This document shows positions 53,271 through 63,420 of a DNA stretch of 64,000 nucleotides, one piece after another. The DNA is from Microvirgula aerodenitrificans DSM 15089 (GTDB taxonomy: Bacteria > Pseudomonadota > Gammaproteobacteria > Burkholderiales > Aquaspirillaceae). The position numbers and the translations under genes are program-made. The DNA lies in NCBI RefSeq assembly GCF_000620105.1, contig NZ_JHVK01000016.1, positions 31,405-95,404 of the forward strand. Direction: 5' to 3'. The notes beneath the pieces were generated by a model, which did no database searches, was not told the origin of the DNA, and saw nothing but the letters and a program-made list of their open reading frames with translations. Position 1 is the stretch's first letter. Each line of letters opens with the position of its first letter.

Positions 53271-54104
53271 ATGCATGAACTTGCGGAGCGGGGACAGCCT
53301 ATGCTGCTGACGGGACAGACACCGAATCACTACCGGGTGCCGGAGCTGGGTGGCCTGCCACGGCCGCTGTATGTGCGCGCGTTCGAGATTCCGGCCGACA
53401 GCGAGGTGGCGATGCACAGCCATCCATGGGCGCAGTTCATGCATGCCAGTGCCGGCGTGCTGTGCGTGCATACCCCGCTCGGACGGCACATGGTGCCGCC
53501 GCAACACGCGATCTGGATTCCGCCCGGCATGGCGCACGGGGTGACCACCCATGGCCGCATCGCCTTTCACAGCCTGTATCTGGATCCGGGCGCGCTTGAA
53601 GGCCCGGGCCCGGACTGCAAGGCGCCGGTAGTCACGCCGCTGCTGCGGGCGCTGCTGCACGAAACGCGGACGCTGCCGGCCGACTACCGGCCCGACAGTG
53701 CCGACGGCCGGCTGGTGGCAGTGATTCTCGACCAGATTGCCCGCCTGCCGGCCGCGCCGCTGTGCCTGCCGATGCCCGGCGATCCGCGGCTGCTGCGCAT
53801 TGCGCTGGCGCTGCAGGCCGACCCGGGCAACGACCGCACGCTGGAGGCCTGGGGTCAGCGGGTCGGCGCGACCCGCCGCACGCTGGCGCGACGCTTTCGC
53901 GATGAAACCCGGCTGACTTTCAGCGAATGGCGGCTGTCATTGCGCATGCTGGCCGCCCTGCCGCGGCTGGAGGCCGGCACGCCGGTCACCACCGTGGCCG
54001 CCGAGCTCGGCTATGCTTCGCTGTCGGCCTTTATCGCGGCATTCCGCCGTTTTCACGGCAGCACGCCGGGTGCCTTTTTCGATCGCAACGCCACTCGCCG
54101 TTAA
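53271..54104 (+). CDS. AraC-family regulator with cupin domain
   Basis: 277 residues from ATG 53271; ATG 53301 has a better ribosome site (GGGGA), so the protein may be ten residues shorter. Cupin half: [45 protein letters not shown] half: [23 protein letters not shown] and [25 protein letters not shown]. Divergent from panB. Closely similar in layout to the AraC gene at 24096. Confidence 0.82.
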   Translation: MHELAERGQPMLLTGQTPNHYRVPELGGLPRPLYVRAFEIPADSEVAMHSHPWAQFMHASAGVLCVHTPLGRHMVPPQHAIWIPPGMAHGVTTHGRIAFHSLYLDPGALEGPGPDCKAPVVTPLLRALLHETRTLPADYRPDSADGRLVAVILDQIARLPAAPLCLPMPGDPRLLRIALALQADPGNDRTLEAWGQRVGATRRTLARRFRDETRLTFSEWRLSLRMLAALPRLEAGTPVTTVAAELGYASLSAFIAAFRRFHGSTPGAFFDRNATRR

Positions 54105-54487
54105 TCGAAGGCGATGTCGGCCGGCTTGTCGATCGGCAGTCCGGCAGCCAGCCACGCCTCATAGCCGCCGGCCAGCGACACGACCTGCCCGAACCCCATG
54201 CTCTGCAGACTGACGGTGGCCAGTGCGGCCCGTCCGCCAGTCTTGCAGTACACCACCAGCGGCCGTTCGGTGCGCTGCAGCGCCGGCTCGCTGGAAATCC
54301 GGAATTCGAGCATGCCGCGCGGGATGCTGATGGCGCCGGGCAGATGACCCTGACCATATTCATCCGGCTCGCGAACGTCGATGACCAGCGTATCCGCGTC
54401 TGCCATCCGCTGACGGACAGCCTCCGGCGCCTGCTCGTCGACGGACTTGCGGGCTTCCTGCACCAGATCGTGGGCGGTTTTCAGCAT
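54101..54487 (-). CDS. Single-domain rhodanese
   Basis: 128 residues with the active-site loop VVYCKTGGRAALA (catalytic Cys) and DTLVIDVREPDEYGQGHLPGAISIPRG. Sulfurtransferase of the GlpE/PspE size. Ends four bases inside the AraC gene on the opposite strand. Its upstream gap (54488-54560) is AT-rich and probably holds the promoter. Confidence 0.88.
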   Translation of the reverse strand: MLKTAHDLVQEARKSVDEQAPEAVRQRMADADTLVIDVREPDEYGQGHLPGAISIPRGMLEFRISSEPALQRTERPLVVYCKTGGRAALATVSLQSMGFGQVVSLAGGYEAWLAAGLPIDKPADIAFD

Positions 54488-54560
54488 GGGGGGTCTCCTG
54501 GAGGGGCAAATACATTACATTAATAAATATAATATGTTTTGCGCAAGAAAAATCCGCCCC

Positions 54561-56201
54561 TTACAGCCGGAATCGCGCCACCACCCCCTGCAGGCCCTGT
54601 GACAATCCCCGCAGTCCGTCGGAGGTCCGGGCCAGTTCCTCGACCGTCGCGCTGTTTTCACCGGCCATCTGTGCCACCTGTTCCATGCTGCGGGCCAGGC
54701 CCTGGCTGGCGCCGCGCTGCTCGTCCAGCGCATGGTTGATGCTGCTGATCGCCGCCAGCACCTCGCTGGCGCTGTCCCGGACCTGAACCATGGCCTCGCC
54801 GCTCTTGTCGGCGCTCTCGGTCACGGCAGCCACGTGCTGCCGGCTCTGCGCCATGCTGTCCACCACCCGGCCGGCATTCTGCTGGATCGAGGCAATCATG
54901 CGGGTGATCTCCTGTGCCGACAGCGTGGTGCGCTCGGCCAGCTTGCGCACCTCATCCGCCACCACGGCAAAACCGCGCCCGGCCTCGCCGGCACGGGCGG
55001 CTTCGATCGCGGCGTTCAGTGCCAGCAGATTGGTCTGGTCGGCCACATCGCGAATCACGGTCACGATATTGCCGATGGCCTGCACTTCACCGGTCAGGCT
55101 GTCCATCTCGCCGGCGGTGTCCTGCACGCTGCTGCTGACGGTCCGCATGCGCTCGGCCGAGGCCAGCGCATCGCTGCCGCCCTGTCCGGCCAGGCGGCCG
55201 GCCTGCGACGCCTGCCGCGATGCCTCGCCGGCGCTGTCCGCCACATGACTGATGCTGACGGTCAGTTGCTCCAGCGTCGCTGCCGTGGACGAGGTCGAAT
55301 CGGCCTGACGCTGCGCGCTGGCTGCCACCTGGCCGGACATGCCGGACAGCTGCGCAGCCGAGTCCGCTACCGCGCCGGCGTTGTGGCGGATGTCATGCAG
55401 CGCGGCGGACAGCCGGGCACGCATGGTTTCCAGCGCTGCCAGCAACTGGCTGACTTCATCGCGCCCGGCATGGACTGCGTGCCCGCCTGTTGCGGCCAGG
55501 TCGCCGTCGGCAATCCGGTTGGCGGTCACGACCGCCCTCCCCAGTGAACGGCCGATGCGCACCGACAGCAGCAGCGCCACCGCCGCGCCCAGCATCAGGC
55601 CCAGCGCACTGAGCACGGCCATGACGATTCGCGCCTGCCCGTAGCTGGCGTCGGCTTCGGCCCTGGCCCCGGCCATCAGCGATTCCTGGAATGCCGCCAT
55701 GGTGTCCAGCCGTGCCATCAGCAACCGGTTGTCGGGCACGATCTGCTCGCGCAGGAAACGGGCGGCGTCCGCCATCTGCCCGGCCTGCACCAGGGCATTG
55801 AAACGATCGTAGTGCGACAGCAGCTGATCATGTGCGGTGACAATGTCGGCGAACAGCGCCTTGCCCTTGACCAGATTCAGCGACGCACCCAGCGTATTCA
55901 GGGTGTCGGTATTCTTTTTGCGGTTGGCCGCCATCTGCCCGATGACGGTTTCACGCCCGGTGCTTTCACTGGCGAGCAGAATATCGCGAATCAGGCGGGT
56001 ATTCTCAAGCGAGGTTTTGATTACGCCATTCACCAGCACTATTTTTGAATATCGCGCATCAAGAATATTTTCAAGATTCTGCTGTACCGCCGACATTTTG
56101 TTCATGGCGAATACTGCCATCAGCAGTTGCAGCAGCAATACCAGTCCAAAGCCTGTCAGCAGTTTCTGCCTGACGGTCATGGCATCATTCATATTCATCA
56201 T
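54561..56201 (-). CDS. Methyl-accepting chemotaxis protein (4HB-MCP)
   Basis: 546 residues. TM1 ~14-33, a periplasmic four-helix-bundle sensor (~34-190), TM2 ~191-213, HAMP (~215-270) and a cytoplasmic signalling domain with the conserved hairpin [34 protein letters not shown]. Several Met start choices lie within the first eight codons. 4HB sensors bind small organic ligands; ligand unknown. No che genes nearby. Confidence 0.92.
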   Translation of the reverse strand: MMNMNDAMTVRQKLLTGFGLVLLLQLLMAVFAMNKMSAVQQNLENILDARYSKIVLVNGVIKTSLENTRLIRDILLASESTGRETVIGQMAANRKKNTDTLNTLGASLNLVKGKALFADIVTAHDQLLSHYDRFNALVQAGQMADAARFLREQIVPDNRLLMARLDTMAAFQESLMAGARAEADASYGQARIVMAVLSALGLMLGAAVALLLSVRIGRSLGRAVVTANRIADGDLAATGGHAVHAGRDEVSQLLAALETMRARLSAALHDIRHNAGAVADSAAQLSGMSGQVAASAQRQADSTSSTAATLEQLTVSISHVADSAGEASRQASQAGRLAGQGGSDALASAERMRTVSSSVQDTAGEMDSLTGEVQAIGNIVTVIRDVADQTNLLALNAAIEAARAGEAGRGFAVVADEVRKLAERTTLSAQEITRMIASIQQNAGRVVDSMAQSRQHVAAVTESADKSGEAMVQVRDSASEVLAAISSINHALDEQRGASQGLARSMEQVAQMAGENSATVEELARTSDGLRGLSQGLQGVVARFRL

Positions 56202-56430
56202 TTGTATTCCGGATCATTCAGCCATGAATGGTACGGCAATGACATGGCGTGCCCCATACGCCAGAATATCTATAAATTCAGATTGTATATTCCATATATA
56301 AATTACATATTCCGGCAGGGCGCCATTCAGGACAGGCCAGACAGCAGGACCGGGAGATCTTGGTCGAAGGCCGAAAAAGTGGGATGCTGCGGACCGGCAT
56401 TCCCGCCCCGCCCTTCCGGAGTCCGCTGTC

Positions 56431-57237
56431 GTGTCCACTGGCCTGCATCTGCTGCTGATCGATCCCCAAAATGATTTCTGCGACCTGCCCGGTGCGGCCC
56501 TGCCGGTGACCGGTGCCGATGCCGACCTGACGCGCGTGGCCGCGCTGGTCGGCCGGCTCGGGGCGCGCCTCGACCGGATCCATGTCACGCTGGATTCGCA
56601 TCAGCCCGTGGATATCGCCCACCCGGTCTGGTGGTGCAATGCGGACGGCGAAGCACCGGCGCCATTCACGCTCATCACGGTCGGGGATGTCGAATCCGGC
56701 CTCTGGCGCGCGCGCGACCCGCAGCAGCAGGCGCACAGCGTCGACTACGTCCGCGCGCTGGCCACCCGCGCCCGCCATGCACTGGTGATCTGGCCCGAGC
56801 ACTGCCTGATCGGTGGCTGGGGCCACCAGCTGCATGCCGGCTGCGCCACGGCGCTGCAGGCGTGGGGCCGGCAGACACTGCGCACGGTCGACTATGTGTT
56901 CAAGGGCATGAATCCGGGCACCGAACATTACTCGGCGCTGTGCGCCGAAGTGCCCGACCCGGCCGATCCGGGCACCCGTCCCGATCCGGCCTGGATCGCC
57001 CGCCTGGCCGGGGCCGACACCGTGCTGATCGCCGGGCAGGCGCTGTCGCACTGCGTGGCCAGCACCGTACGCGATCTGGCCGACGCGCTCGGCGACGCAT
57101 CCCGCCTGCTGTTGCTTGATGACTGCAGCAGCCCGGTCGCCGGTTTCGAAGCGCTGGGCCGGGAGTTTGTCGACGAGATGGTCGCGCGCGGCATGCGGGT
57201 GGAACGCAGCGACAGGGTTCAGCGCCAGGCAGCCTGA
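56431..57237 (+). CDS. Cysteine hydrolase, nicotinamidase/isochorismatase-like
   Basis: 268 residues with a GTG start. LLLIDPQNDFCDLPGAAL carries the catalytic Asp, DYVFKGMNPGTEHYSA the Lys, and AGQALSHCVASTVRDL the nucleophilic Cys. HVTLDSHQP and WPEHCLIGGWG suit the nicotinamidase branch, metal ligands included. It converges on glcC with a 3-bp gap. Confidence 0.82.
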   Translation: MSTGLHLLLIDPQNDFCDLPGAALPVTGADADLTRVAALVGRLGARLDRIHVTLDSHQPVDIAHPVWWCNADGEAPAPFTLITVGDVESGLWRARDPQQQAHSVDYVRALATRARHALVIWPEHCLIGGWGHQLHAGCATALQAWGRQTLRTVDYVFKGMNPGTEHYSALCAEVPDPADPGTRPDPAWIARLAGADTVLIAGQALSHCVASTVRDLADALGDASRLLLLDDCSSPVAGFEALGREFVDEMVARGMRVERSDRVQRQAA

Positions 57238-57240
57238 GCT

Positions 57241-58032
57241 TCAATCGTCGGCGGGCGGGTCGAGCGCATCCAGCCCTTCCAGGCGCATGGTCGCCCTCAC
57301 CAGCCGCTGTTCTTCCTGCTCGATCTCGCGCAGGTTGTCGCTGATGCTGGTCAGGTGTTCGATGGCGGCGCGGCGCGCCTGCTCCGGCAGGCGGCTGGTG
57401 ACGGCGTGATGCAGCCGCGCATGCTGGCGGTCCAGCTGTCGCTTGCGCTCGGCGCGGTGGTACAGATTGCTCAGCGAGGCGAATACCGAACTCAGCAGCA
57501 GGTCGGTCAGCGAACGCAGCGTCTGTACCAGTACCGGATTGTGCGATGCCTCGCAGATCGCCAGGTGAAAGGCATGGTCGACGCGCGCATGCGCTTCGGC
57601 ATCCACCCCGAGCCGCTGTGCATCGATCAATGCCTGATAGCGGCGGCTGATCAGGATGAAGTCGGCCTCGGTGCCGCGCAGGGCGGCCAGCCGCGCCGAC
57701 TCGCCTTCCAGCAGCGCCCGGACCTCCAGCAGATCGTACAGGGTGCGCGGATGCGCGCTGTACAAGTGCATCAGCGGATTGCCGCTGCCGTCCGGCGCCA
57801 TGGCGCTGACCTGCGAGCCCTTGCCATGCGCGGTCTCGATGATGCCGCGCCCGCGCAGCACTTTCAGGCCTTCGCGCAGGGCAGTACGCGACACGCCGAG
57901 TTTCTCGCACATGCGCCGCTCGGACAGCAGTGGCTGGCCGGGCTTCAGCACCCCGTCCAGGATCATGCGTTCTATGCGTTCGGCAACGACGTCGGCCAGT
58001 TGCCGGGAGCGGCCCGGACCGGCGGCGGTCAT
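57241..58032 (-). CDS. glcC: FadR-subfamily GntR regulator of glycolate genes (GlcC-like)
   Basis: 263 residues. N-terminal winged helix: PGQPLLSERRMCEKLGVSRTALREGLKVLRGRGIIE. C-terminal FCD domain with RALLEGESARLAAL and the metal-site His in DHAFHLAICEASHN. Divergent from glcD; the gap has two TGGTATGACCA palindromes. Glycolate or glyoxylate is the likely inducer. LldR or PdhR-type control is the alternative, but the gene context favours GlcC. Confidence 0.85.
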   Translation of the reverse strand: MTAAGPGRSRQLADVVAERIERMILDGVLKPGQPLLSERRMCEKLGVSRTALREGLKVLRGRGIIETAHGKGSQVSAMAPDGSGNPLMHLYSAHPRTLYDLLEVRALLEGESARLAALRGTEADFILISRRYQALIDAQRLGVDAEAHARVDHAFHLAICEASHNPVLVQTLRSLTDLLLSSVFASLSNLYHRAERKRQLDRQHARLHHAVTSRLPEQARRAAIEHLTSISDNLREIEQEEQRLVRATMRLEGLDALDPPADD

Positions 58033-58355
58033 GCGCAGCTCCAACTGGTATGACCAGCTGCAGAGCACGGGAAACGGGGATCGGGGATATTGCGCATGGT
58101 GCTGATCACAAAAAGGAAACAGAAGGAATCGTCATGTCTTGCAGTGCACAAACTGGTATGACCAGTTGATTTTAGCATGGACGTTCACCGGGAAAGACAC
58201 CAAGATAAAGTCGTTGCTTTCGTCATGCGGAAGCGGCCGCGGGACAAAAAAACAGTCAGCCCGCGCTGCATCACCCCGCAGTCGGAGCCCCACCGTCACG
58301 CCATTGCGACGTCAGCGGGCCTTTGCCGGGGTCGCTTGAGAAACAGAGGGGAACT
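58033..58355. promoter_or_regulatory. glcC-glcD control region with two GntR operators
   Basis: Two copies of a FadR/GlcC-type site: CTGGTATGACCAG (58045-58057), 12 bp upstream of glcC, and AACTGGTATGACCAGTT (58151-58167), a perfect 17-bp palindrome around ATG. Their centres are 108 bp apart, about ten DNA turns, compatible with looping. The segment 58168-58340 toward glcD holds no gene that I can recognise. Confidence 0.75.
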
Positions 58356-59855
58356 ATGAGCATTTTCTACGACGAACGTGTCGACGGCGTCCTGCCGGAT
58401 GTCGACAAGGCCGCGTTGCTGGAAGAACTGCGCCGGGTGCTGCCCGACGTCGAGGTGCTGTCCGATGCGGAAGACCTCAAGCCCTACGAGTGCGACGGCC
58501 TGTCCGCCTATCGCGCCACGCCGCTGCTGGTCATCCTGCCCGAAACGATCGACCAGGTGCAAACCCTGCTGCGGCTGTGTCATGCGCGGCAGGTGCCGGT
58601 TGTCGCCCGCGGGGCCGGCACCGGTCTGTCCGGCGGCGCCATGCCGCTGGAAAAGGGCGTGCTGCTGGTCATGGCACGCTTCAAGCGCGTGCTGTCGGTC
58701 GATCCGGATGCCCGTGTTGCCCGGCTGGAACCCGGCGTGCGCAACCTGGCCATTTCCGAGGCCGCGGCCCCTTACGGCCTGTACTACGCGCCGGACCCGT
58801 CGTCGCAGATCGCCTGTTCGATCGGCGGCAATGTCGCCGAAAACGCCGGTGGCGTGCACTGCCTGAAATACGGGCTGACCGTGCACAATGTCATGAAGGT
58901 CGACATGCTGACCATCGAGGGCGAGCGCATGACGCTCGGCAGCGATGCCCTGGACAGCCCCGGCTTCGACCTGCTGGCGCTGTATACCGGCTCGGAAGGC
59001 ATGCTCGGCGTGGCGGTGGAGATCACCGTCAAACTGCTGCCGAAACCGCAGATGGCCAAGGTCCTGCTGGCCAGCTTCGACGACGTCGACAAGGCAGGCC
59101 GCGCGGTCGGCGACATCATTGCCGCCGGCATCATCCCCGGCGGGCTGGAAATGATGGACAACCTGTCGATCCGGGCCGCCGAAGACTTTATTCACGCCGG
59201 TTACCCGGTCGATGCCGAAGCCATCCTGTTGTGCGAACTCGATGGCGCCGAGGCCGACGTGCACGCCGACTGCGAACGGGTCAGCCATATCGTCCGCGCC
59301 GCCGGCGCGACCGATGTTCGCCAGGCGCGTGACGAGGCCGAACGGCAACGGTTCTGGGCCGGACGCAAGAACGCCTTCCCGGCGGTCGGCCGCATCTCGC
59401 CCGACTACTACTGCATGGACGGCACCATTCCGCGCCGCGAGCTGCCGAAAGTGCTGAAGGGCATTGCCGCGCTGTCGGAAAAACACGGGCTGCGCGTCGC
59501 CAATGTGTTCCATGCCGGCGACGGCAACATGCACCCGCTGATCCTGTTCGATGCCAACCTGCCCGGCGAAATGGAACGCGCCGAGGCCCTTGGCGGCGAA
59601 ATCCTGGAACTGTGCGTCGCGGTTGGCGGCAGCATCACCGGCGAGCACGGTGTCGGCCGCGAAAAGATCAACCAGATGTGTGCCCAGTTCAACAGCGACG
59701 AGCTGGAGATGTTCCACGCGGTCAAGGCGGCCTTCGACCCCGACCGCCTGCTGAACCCCGGCAAGAACATTCCGTCCCTGCATCGCTGCGCCGAATTCGG
59801 TGCGATGCACGTCCATCACGGGAAACTGCCGTTCCCCGAGCTGGACCGGTTCTGA
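58356..59855 (+). CDS. glcD: Glycolate oxidase subunit GlcD (FAD-linked)
   Basis: 499 residues, identical in length to E. coli GlcD, from the ATG after GAGGGGA. FAD-binding type 4 domain: PVVARGAGTGLSGGAMPL and SSQIACSIGGNVAENAGG; C-terminal cap with VFHAGDGNMHPLI and GSITGEHGVGREK. Oxidises glycolate to glyoxylate together with GlcE and GlcF. First gene of the glcDEFG operon. Confidence 0.95.
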   Translation: MSIFYDERVDGVLPDVDKAALLEELRRVLPDVEVLSDAEDLKPYECDGLSAYRATPLLVILPETIDQVQTLLRLCHARQVPVVARGAGTGLSGGAMPLEKGVLLVMARFKRVLSVDPDARVARLEPGVRNLAISEAAAPYGLYYAPDPSSQIACSIGGNVAENAGGVHCLKYGLTVHNVMKVDMLTIEGERMTLGSDALDSPGFDLLALYTGSEGMLGVAVEITVKLLPKPQMAKVLLASFDDVDKAGRAVGDIIAAGIIPGGLEMMDNLSIRAAEDFIHAGYPVDAEAILLCELDGAEADVHADCERVSHIVRAAGATDVRQARDEAERQRFWAGRKNAFPAVGRISPDYYCMDGTIPRRELPKVLKGIAALSEKHGLRVANVFHAGDGNMHPLILFDANLPGEMERAEALGGEILELCVAVGGSITGEHGVGREKINQMCAQFNSDELEMFHAVKAAFDPDRLLNPGKNIPSLHRCAEFGAMHVHHGKLPFPELDRF

Positions 59856-59875
59856 GCGCGCATTCAGGAGAGATC

Positions 59876-60940
59876 ATGCAACAAGGTTTTCAATCGGCGG
59901 ACAACAGCGCCGACCTGCTGGCGCAAGTGCAGGCAGCGATCGCCAGCCACACGCCGCTTCGCCCGCGCGGCGGCGGCAGCAAGGATTTTCTTGGCCGCGC
60001 CGTCGACGGCGTGGTCCTCGACACCCGCAGCCACAGCGGCATCGTCAGCTATGACCCGACCGAACTGGTCATCACTGCCCGCGCCGGCACGCCGCTGAGC
60101 GTGCTGCAGGCGGCGCTCGACGATGCCGGACAGATGCTCGGCTGCGAACCGCCATCCGGTAATGGCGCCGCCACCGTCGGCGGCATGGTCGCCAGTGGCC
60201 TGTCCGGCCCGCGCCGCCCGTGGTCCGGCGCCGTGCGCGATTTCGTGCTCGGCACGCGGCTGATTACCGGCCGCGGCACCCACCTGCGCTTCGGCGGCGA
60301 GGTGATGAAGAATGTCGCCGGCTACGATCTGTCCCGCCTGCTGGCCGGCAGCTTCGGCTGCCTGGGCCTGCTGACCGAAGTCTCGCTGAAAGTACTGCCG
60401 AAGCCGCAGTGCAGCCACAGCCTGCGACTGGAAGTCACATTCGCTGACGCACTGCAAAAGCTGGCCGAATGGGGGCGCCAGGCACTGCCGGTCACCGGCG
60501 CCAGCCATGACGGCCATGCGCTGTCGGTACGGCTGGAAGGGGGCGAAGCCATGGTCGAAGCCTCCCGCCTCCGCATTGGCGGCGACACGCTCGATGGCGG
60601 CTACTGGGCCGAGCTGCGCGAGCGCCGGCTGCCGTTCTTTGTCGACGCCCGCCCGCTGTGGCGCCTGTCGCTGCCGCCGAATACGCCGCCACTACCCTTG
60701 CCCAGCGACGTACTGGCCGACTGGGGCGGCTCCCAGCGCTGGCTGCTCAGTGATGCCGACGCCGGCACGCTGCAGGCATTCGCCGCCATGCACGGCGGCC
60801 ACGCCACCTGTTACCACGCCGGCTGCGAGCAACCGTTCCAGCCGCTGGCGCCGGTACTGATGCGCTACCACCGCCAGTTGAAGGCACAAATGGACCCGCA
60901 CGGGATCTTCAACCCTGGCCGGCTGTACGCCGGGCTGTAA
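59876..60940 (+). CDS. glcE: Glycolate oxidase subunit GlcE
   Basis: 354 residues after CAGGAGAG. A second, shorter FAD-binding subunit: PLRPRGGGSKDFLG, GCEPPSGNGAATVGGMVASGLSGPRRPW, FGGEVMKNVAGYDLSRL and the ending MDPHGIFNPGRLY. Completes the flavin part of the complex. Confidence 0.94.
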   Translation: MQQGFQSADNSADLLAQVQAAIASHTPLRPRGGGSKDFLGRAVDGVVLDTRSHSGIVSYDPTELVITARAGTPLSVLQAALDDAGQMLGCEPPSGNGAATVGGMVASGLSGPRRPWSGAVRDFVLGTRLITGRGTHLRFGGEVMKNVAGYDLSRLLAGSFGCLGLLTEVSLKVLPKPQCSHSLRLEVTFADALQKLAEWGRQALPVTGASHDGHALSVRLEGGEAMVEASRLRIGGDTLDGGYWAELRERRLPFFVDARPLWRLSLPPNTPPLPLPSDVLADWGGSQRWLLSDADAGTLQAFAAMHGGHATCYHAGCEQPFQPLAPVLMRYHRQLKAQMDPHGIFNPGRLYAGL

Positions 60941-60954
60941 TCGGGACGAAGCTG

Positions 60955-62172
60955 ATGCAAACCCAGTTGAACGCTGCCGCCCTCGCCCTGCCGCGTGGCG
61001 CCGAGGCGGAAGACATCCTGCGCACCTGCGTGCATTGCGGTTTCTGCAATGCGACCTGTCCGACCTACCAGATCCTCGGCGACGAGCTGGATGGCCCGCG
61101 CGGCCGTATCTACCTGATCAAGCAGATGCTGGAGGGCGGCGAAGTCACCGCAAAAACCCGCCTCCATCTCGACCGCTGCCTGAGCTGCCGCAATTGCGAA
61201 ACCACCTGTCCGTCCGGCGTGACCTATCACTCGCTGCTGGATATCGGCCGTGCCGAAGTCGAACGCCGGCTGTACCGGCCACTGGGCGAGCGGCTCCAGC
61301 GTGGCGCCCTGCGCGCCCTGCTGACCCGGCCGGCACTGTTCGGTGCCGCGCTGAAAACCGCGCAGGCACTACACCCGTTGCTGCCGCCCTCGCTGAAGCT
61401 GAAAGTCCCGGCTCGCGTTCGCCCGGCCAAGCCCCGGCCAGCAACGCGCCATGCGCGTCAGGTATTGATGCTGGAAGGCTGCGTGCAGCCCAATCTGTCG
61501 CCGAACAGCAATGCCGCCACCGCGCGGGTACTCGACCGGCTCGGCATCAGCGTCATCCCGGCACCGCAGGCCGGCTGCTGCGGCGCAGTCGACTACCACA
61601 TGAATGCCCAGCAGGCCGGGCTTGACCGGGCGCGGCGCAATATCGACGCCTGGTGGCCGGCCATCGAGCAGGGTGCGGAAGCCATCGTGCAGACCGCCAG
61701 CGGCTGTGGCGCCTTCGTCAAGGAATACGGCCATCTGCTGGCCGCCGACCCGGCCTATGCCGCCAGGGCAGCGCGGGTCAGCGAACTGGCCCGTGATCTG
61801 GTCGAAGTGCTGCGCGACGAAGCGCTGGAAAAACTGGATATCCGTGCCGACAAGCGGCTGGCATTCCACTGCCCCTGTACGCTGCAGCACGCGCAAAAAC
61901 TCGGCGGCGCGGTCGAAAGCGTGCTGACCCGGCTCGGCTTTGAACTGACGGCCGTTCCGAACGGACACCTGTGCTGCGGCTCGGCCGGCACCTACTCGTT
62001 TACCCAGCCGGAACTGTCGCGGCGCCTGCGCGACGACAAGCTCGACGCACTGGAAAGCGGTGGCCCCGAAGTCATCGTGACCGCAAACATCGGCTGCCAG
62101 ACCCATCTCGACAGCGCTGGCCGCACACCGGTCCGCCACTGGATCGAACTGGTCGAGGAAGCCCTCGTCTGA
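60955..62172 (+). CDS. glcF: Glycolate oxidase iron-sulfur subunit GlcF
   Basis: 405 residues. Two [4Fe-4S] sites: CVHCGFCNATCPTY and CLSCRNCETTCPSG, then two CCG domains (GCCGAVDYHM and LCCGSAGTYSF). It carries electrons from GlcDE toward the respiratory chain. Begins 14 bp after glcE. Confidence 0.94.
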   Translation: MQTQLNAAALALPRGAEAEDILRTCVHCGFCNATCPTYQILGDELDGPRGRIYLIKQMLEGGEVTAKTRLHLDRCLSCRNCETTCPSGVTYHSLLDIGRAEVERRLYRPLGERLQRGALRALLTRPALFGAALKTAQALHPLLPPSLKLKVPARVRPAKPRPATRHARQVLMLEGCVQPNLSPNSNAATARVLDRLGISVIPAPQAGCCGAVDYHMNAQQAGLDRARRNIDAWWPAIEQGAEAIVQTASGCGAFVKEYGHLLAADPAYAARAARVSELARDLVEVLRDEALEKLDIRADKRLAFHCPCTLQHAQKLGGAVESVLTRLGFELTAVPNGHLCCGSAGTYSFTQPELSRRLRDDKLDALESGGPEVIVTANIGCQTHLDSAGRTPVRHWIELVEEALV

Positions 62173-62219
62173 CCCACCCGCCCACCGTCGCCCCGCGCGG
62201 TGGCAACAGGAGAAACCCC

Positions 62220-62627
62220 ATGCAAAGCAAAGCCGTACTGACCAGCACCGAAATCGACCTCATCCTCGCCGCCGCACGCAGGGAAGCGGAAGCCAACAAC
62301 TGGGCCGTCACCATCGCCATCGTCGACGACGGCGGTCACCCGCTGGGCCTGCTGCGCCTCGATGACTGCGCACCGGTCAGCGCCTATATCGCCACCGAAA
62401 AAGCCCGCACCGCCGCACTCGGCCGGCGCGAATCCAGAGTGTACGAAGAAATGATCAATGGCGGCCGGACCTCGTTCCTGTCCGCACCGGTGCTGCAGGG
62501 CACGCTCGAAGGCGGCGTCCCGGTCATTGTCGGTGGACAGACCATCGGCGCTGTCGGCGTTTCCGGCGTCAAGTCCAATCAGGATGCCCAGATCGCCATG
62601 GCCGGCATCGCCGCCCTGGCCAGCTGA
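62220..62627 (+). CDS. glcG: GlcG/HbpS family protein
   Basis: 135 residues, preceded by ACAGGAGAA. WAVTIAIVDDGGHPLGLLRLDDCAP and GGVPVIVGGQTIGAVGVSG are DUF336 signatures. In E. coli the same gene closes the glc operon; relatives bind haem or cobalamin. Biochemical role in glycolate use is not established. Confidence 0.88.
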   Translation: MQSKAVLTSTEIDLILAAARREAEANNWAVTIAIVDDGGHPLGLLRLDDCAPVSAYIATEKARTAALGRRESRVYEEMINGGRTSFLSAPVLQGTLEGGVPVIVGGQTIGAVGVSGVKSNQDAQIAMAGIAALAS

Positions 62628-63420
62628 GTTCTTTACCCTTCTTCCGGCAATACGACCGACTCCGGTCTGTCGTATTTCTTTTGGCCCGCACCCCTCGCGG
62701 GCCTTTTTTTCGTCCTGCGGCAACCGGACTCTTTCCTGCGCCACGGCACTGCCCACCCCGATGCCATCCCTTGCTTGAAGCTCGGCCTTGATGTTTTCGT
62801 GCCAGCACGATCCGGTTAGTCCCGGAATGGTAATGACCGACCAGTTTCGGGCTTGCTGTCGCATCCTGCCCGGCAGGCACCTCCAGGCGCATGGGCAAGG
62901 CCCCGGTTTCACGCATTACCCCCTCATCCATGCCCGGCAACCGGATTTCATGCTCGCTGCTGATCGGGACGTCCACCGGTTCGGCCGGCACTGCAGGTGG
63001 GGCGGGTTCTTCTTCCGGCTCGTGAAGCTCGATCTTTATTCTTTTCTTCCATCGCTTCGCTTCTGCTTGCTGGCGCTGTTTCCATTGCTGGTGCAGTTCC
63101 CATTCGTCCCATAAGGTATCGGTAGTAACAGCAGGATTTTTTCTCTTGATATAAACAATTATTAATTGCGCAAAAATTATTGACCCGGCCATTCCACACA
63201 TCATTGATATGACAAATTTATGCCATGCAATATCCGCAGGATCTACAACTAGTTCCTTGTTAAAAAAACAATACGCACGCATGAATAATTCATCAATATT
63301 CCATCCAAAAGCCCAAAAAACAATAATTCCTGCAAGAGTTCGTAAAATTCCCGCATAGGTAAAAATATCCCATATTTTTCCGCGAGTATAATTTTCACCT
63401 TTGCTCATTTTTTTCTTCAT
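62569..63420 (-). CDS. Two-helix membrane protein coupled to the upstream toxin-like gene (3' end uncertain)
   Basis: The start ATG overlaps the TGA of the preceding gene. Residues 1-~110 include two membrane helices (IFTYAGILRTLAGIIVFWAFGW and KFVISMMCGMAGSIIFAQLIIVYI), then a charged, helical segment (WELHQQWKQRQQAEAKRWKKR) and a Pro/Glu-rich linker. DNA up to ~62950 is AT-rich compared with the rest. The last ~100 codons run through the glc terminators and into the 3' end of glcG on the other strand and look non-coding, so a frameshift or earlier end is likely. A membrane immunity protein is possible from its position; no family recognised. Confidence 0.45.
   Translation of the reverse strand: MKKKMSKGENYTRGKIWDIFTYAGILRTLAGIIVFWAFGWNIDELFMRAYCFFNKELVVDPADIAWHKFVISMMCGMAGSIIFAQLIIVYIKRKNPAVTTDTLWDEWELHQQWKQRQQAEAKRWKKRIKIELHEPEEEPAPPAVPAEPVDVPISSEHEIRLPGMDEGVMRETGALPMRLEVPAGQDATASPKLVGHYHSGTNRIVLARKHQGRASSKGWHRGGQCRGAGKSPVAAGRKKGPRGVRAKRNTTDRSRSYCRKKGKELSWPGRRCRPWRSGHPDWT
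62651..62682 (+). terminator. First of two tandem terminators after glcG
   Basis: TACGAC-c-GAC at 62651-62660 pairs with GTC-t-GTCGTA at 62665-62674 around TCCG (one mismatch), followed by TTTCTTTT. It ends the glc transcript. Confidence 0.6.
62683..62710 (+). terminator. Second tandem terminator after glcG
   Basis: A perfect 7-bp stem, GGCCCGC (62683-62689) with GCGGGCC (62697-62703), is followed by seven T. Classical Rho-independent terminator on the plus strand. Confidence 0.8.

Noticed and set aside
58296..59819. A 507-codon minus-strand frame over glcD
   Set aside because: Antisense shadow; GlcD on the plus strand is complete with family-typical length and motifs.
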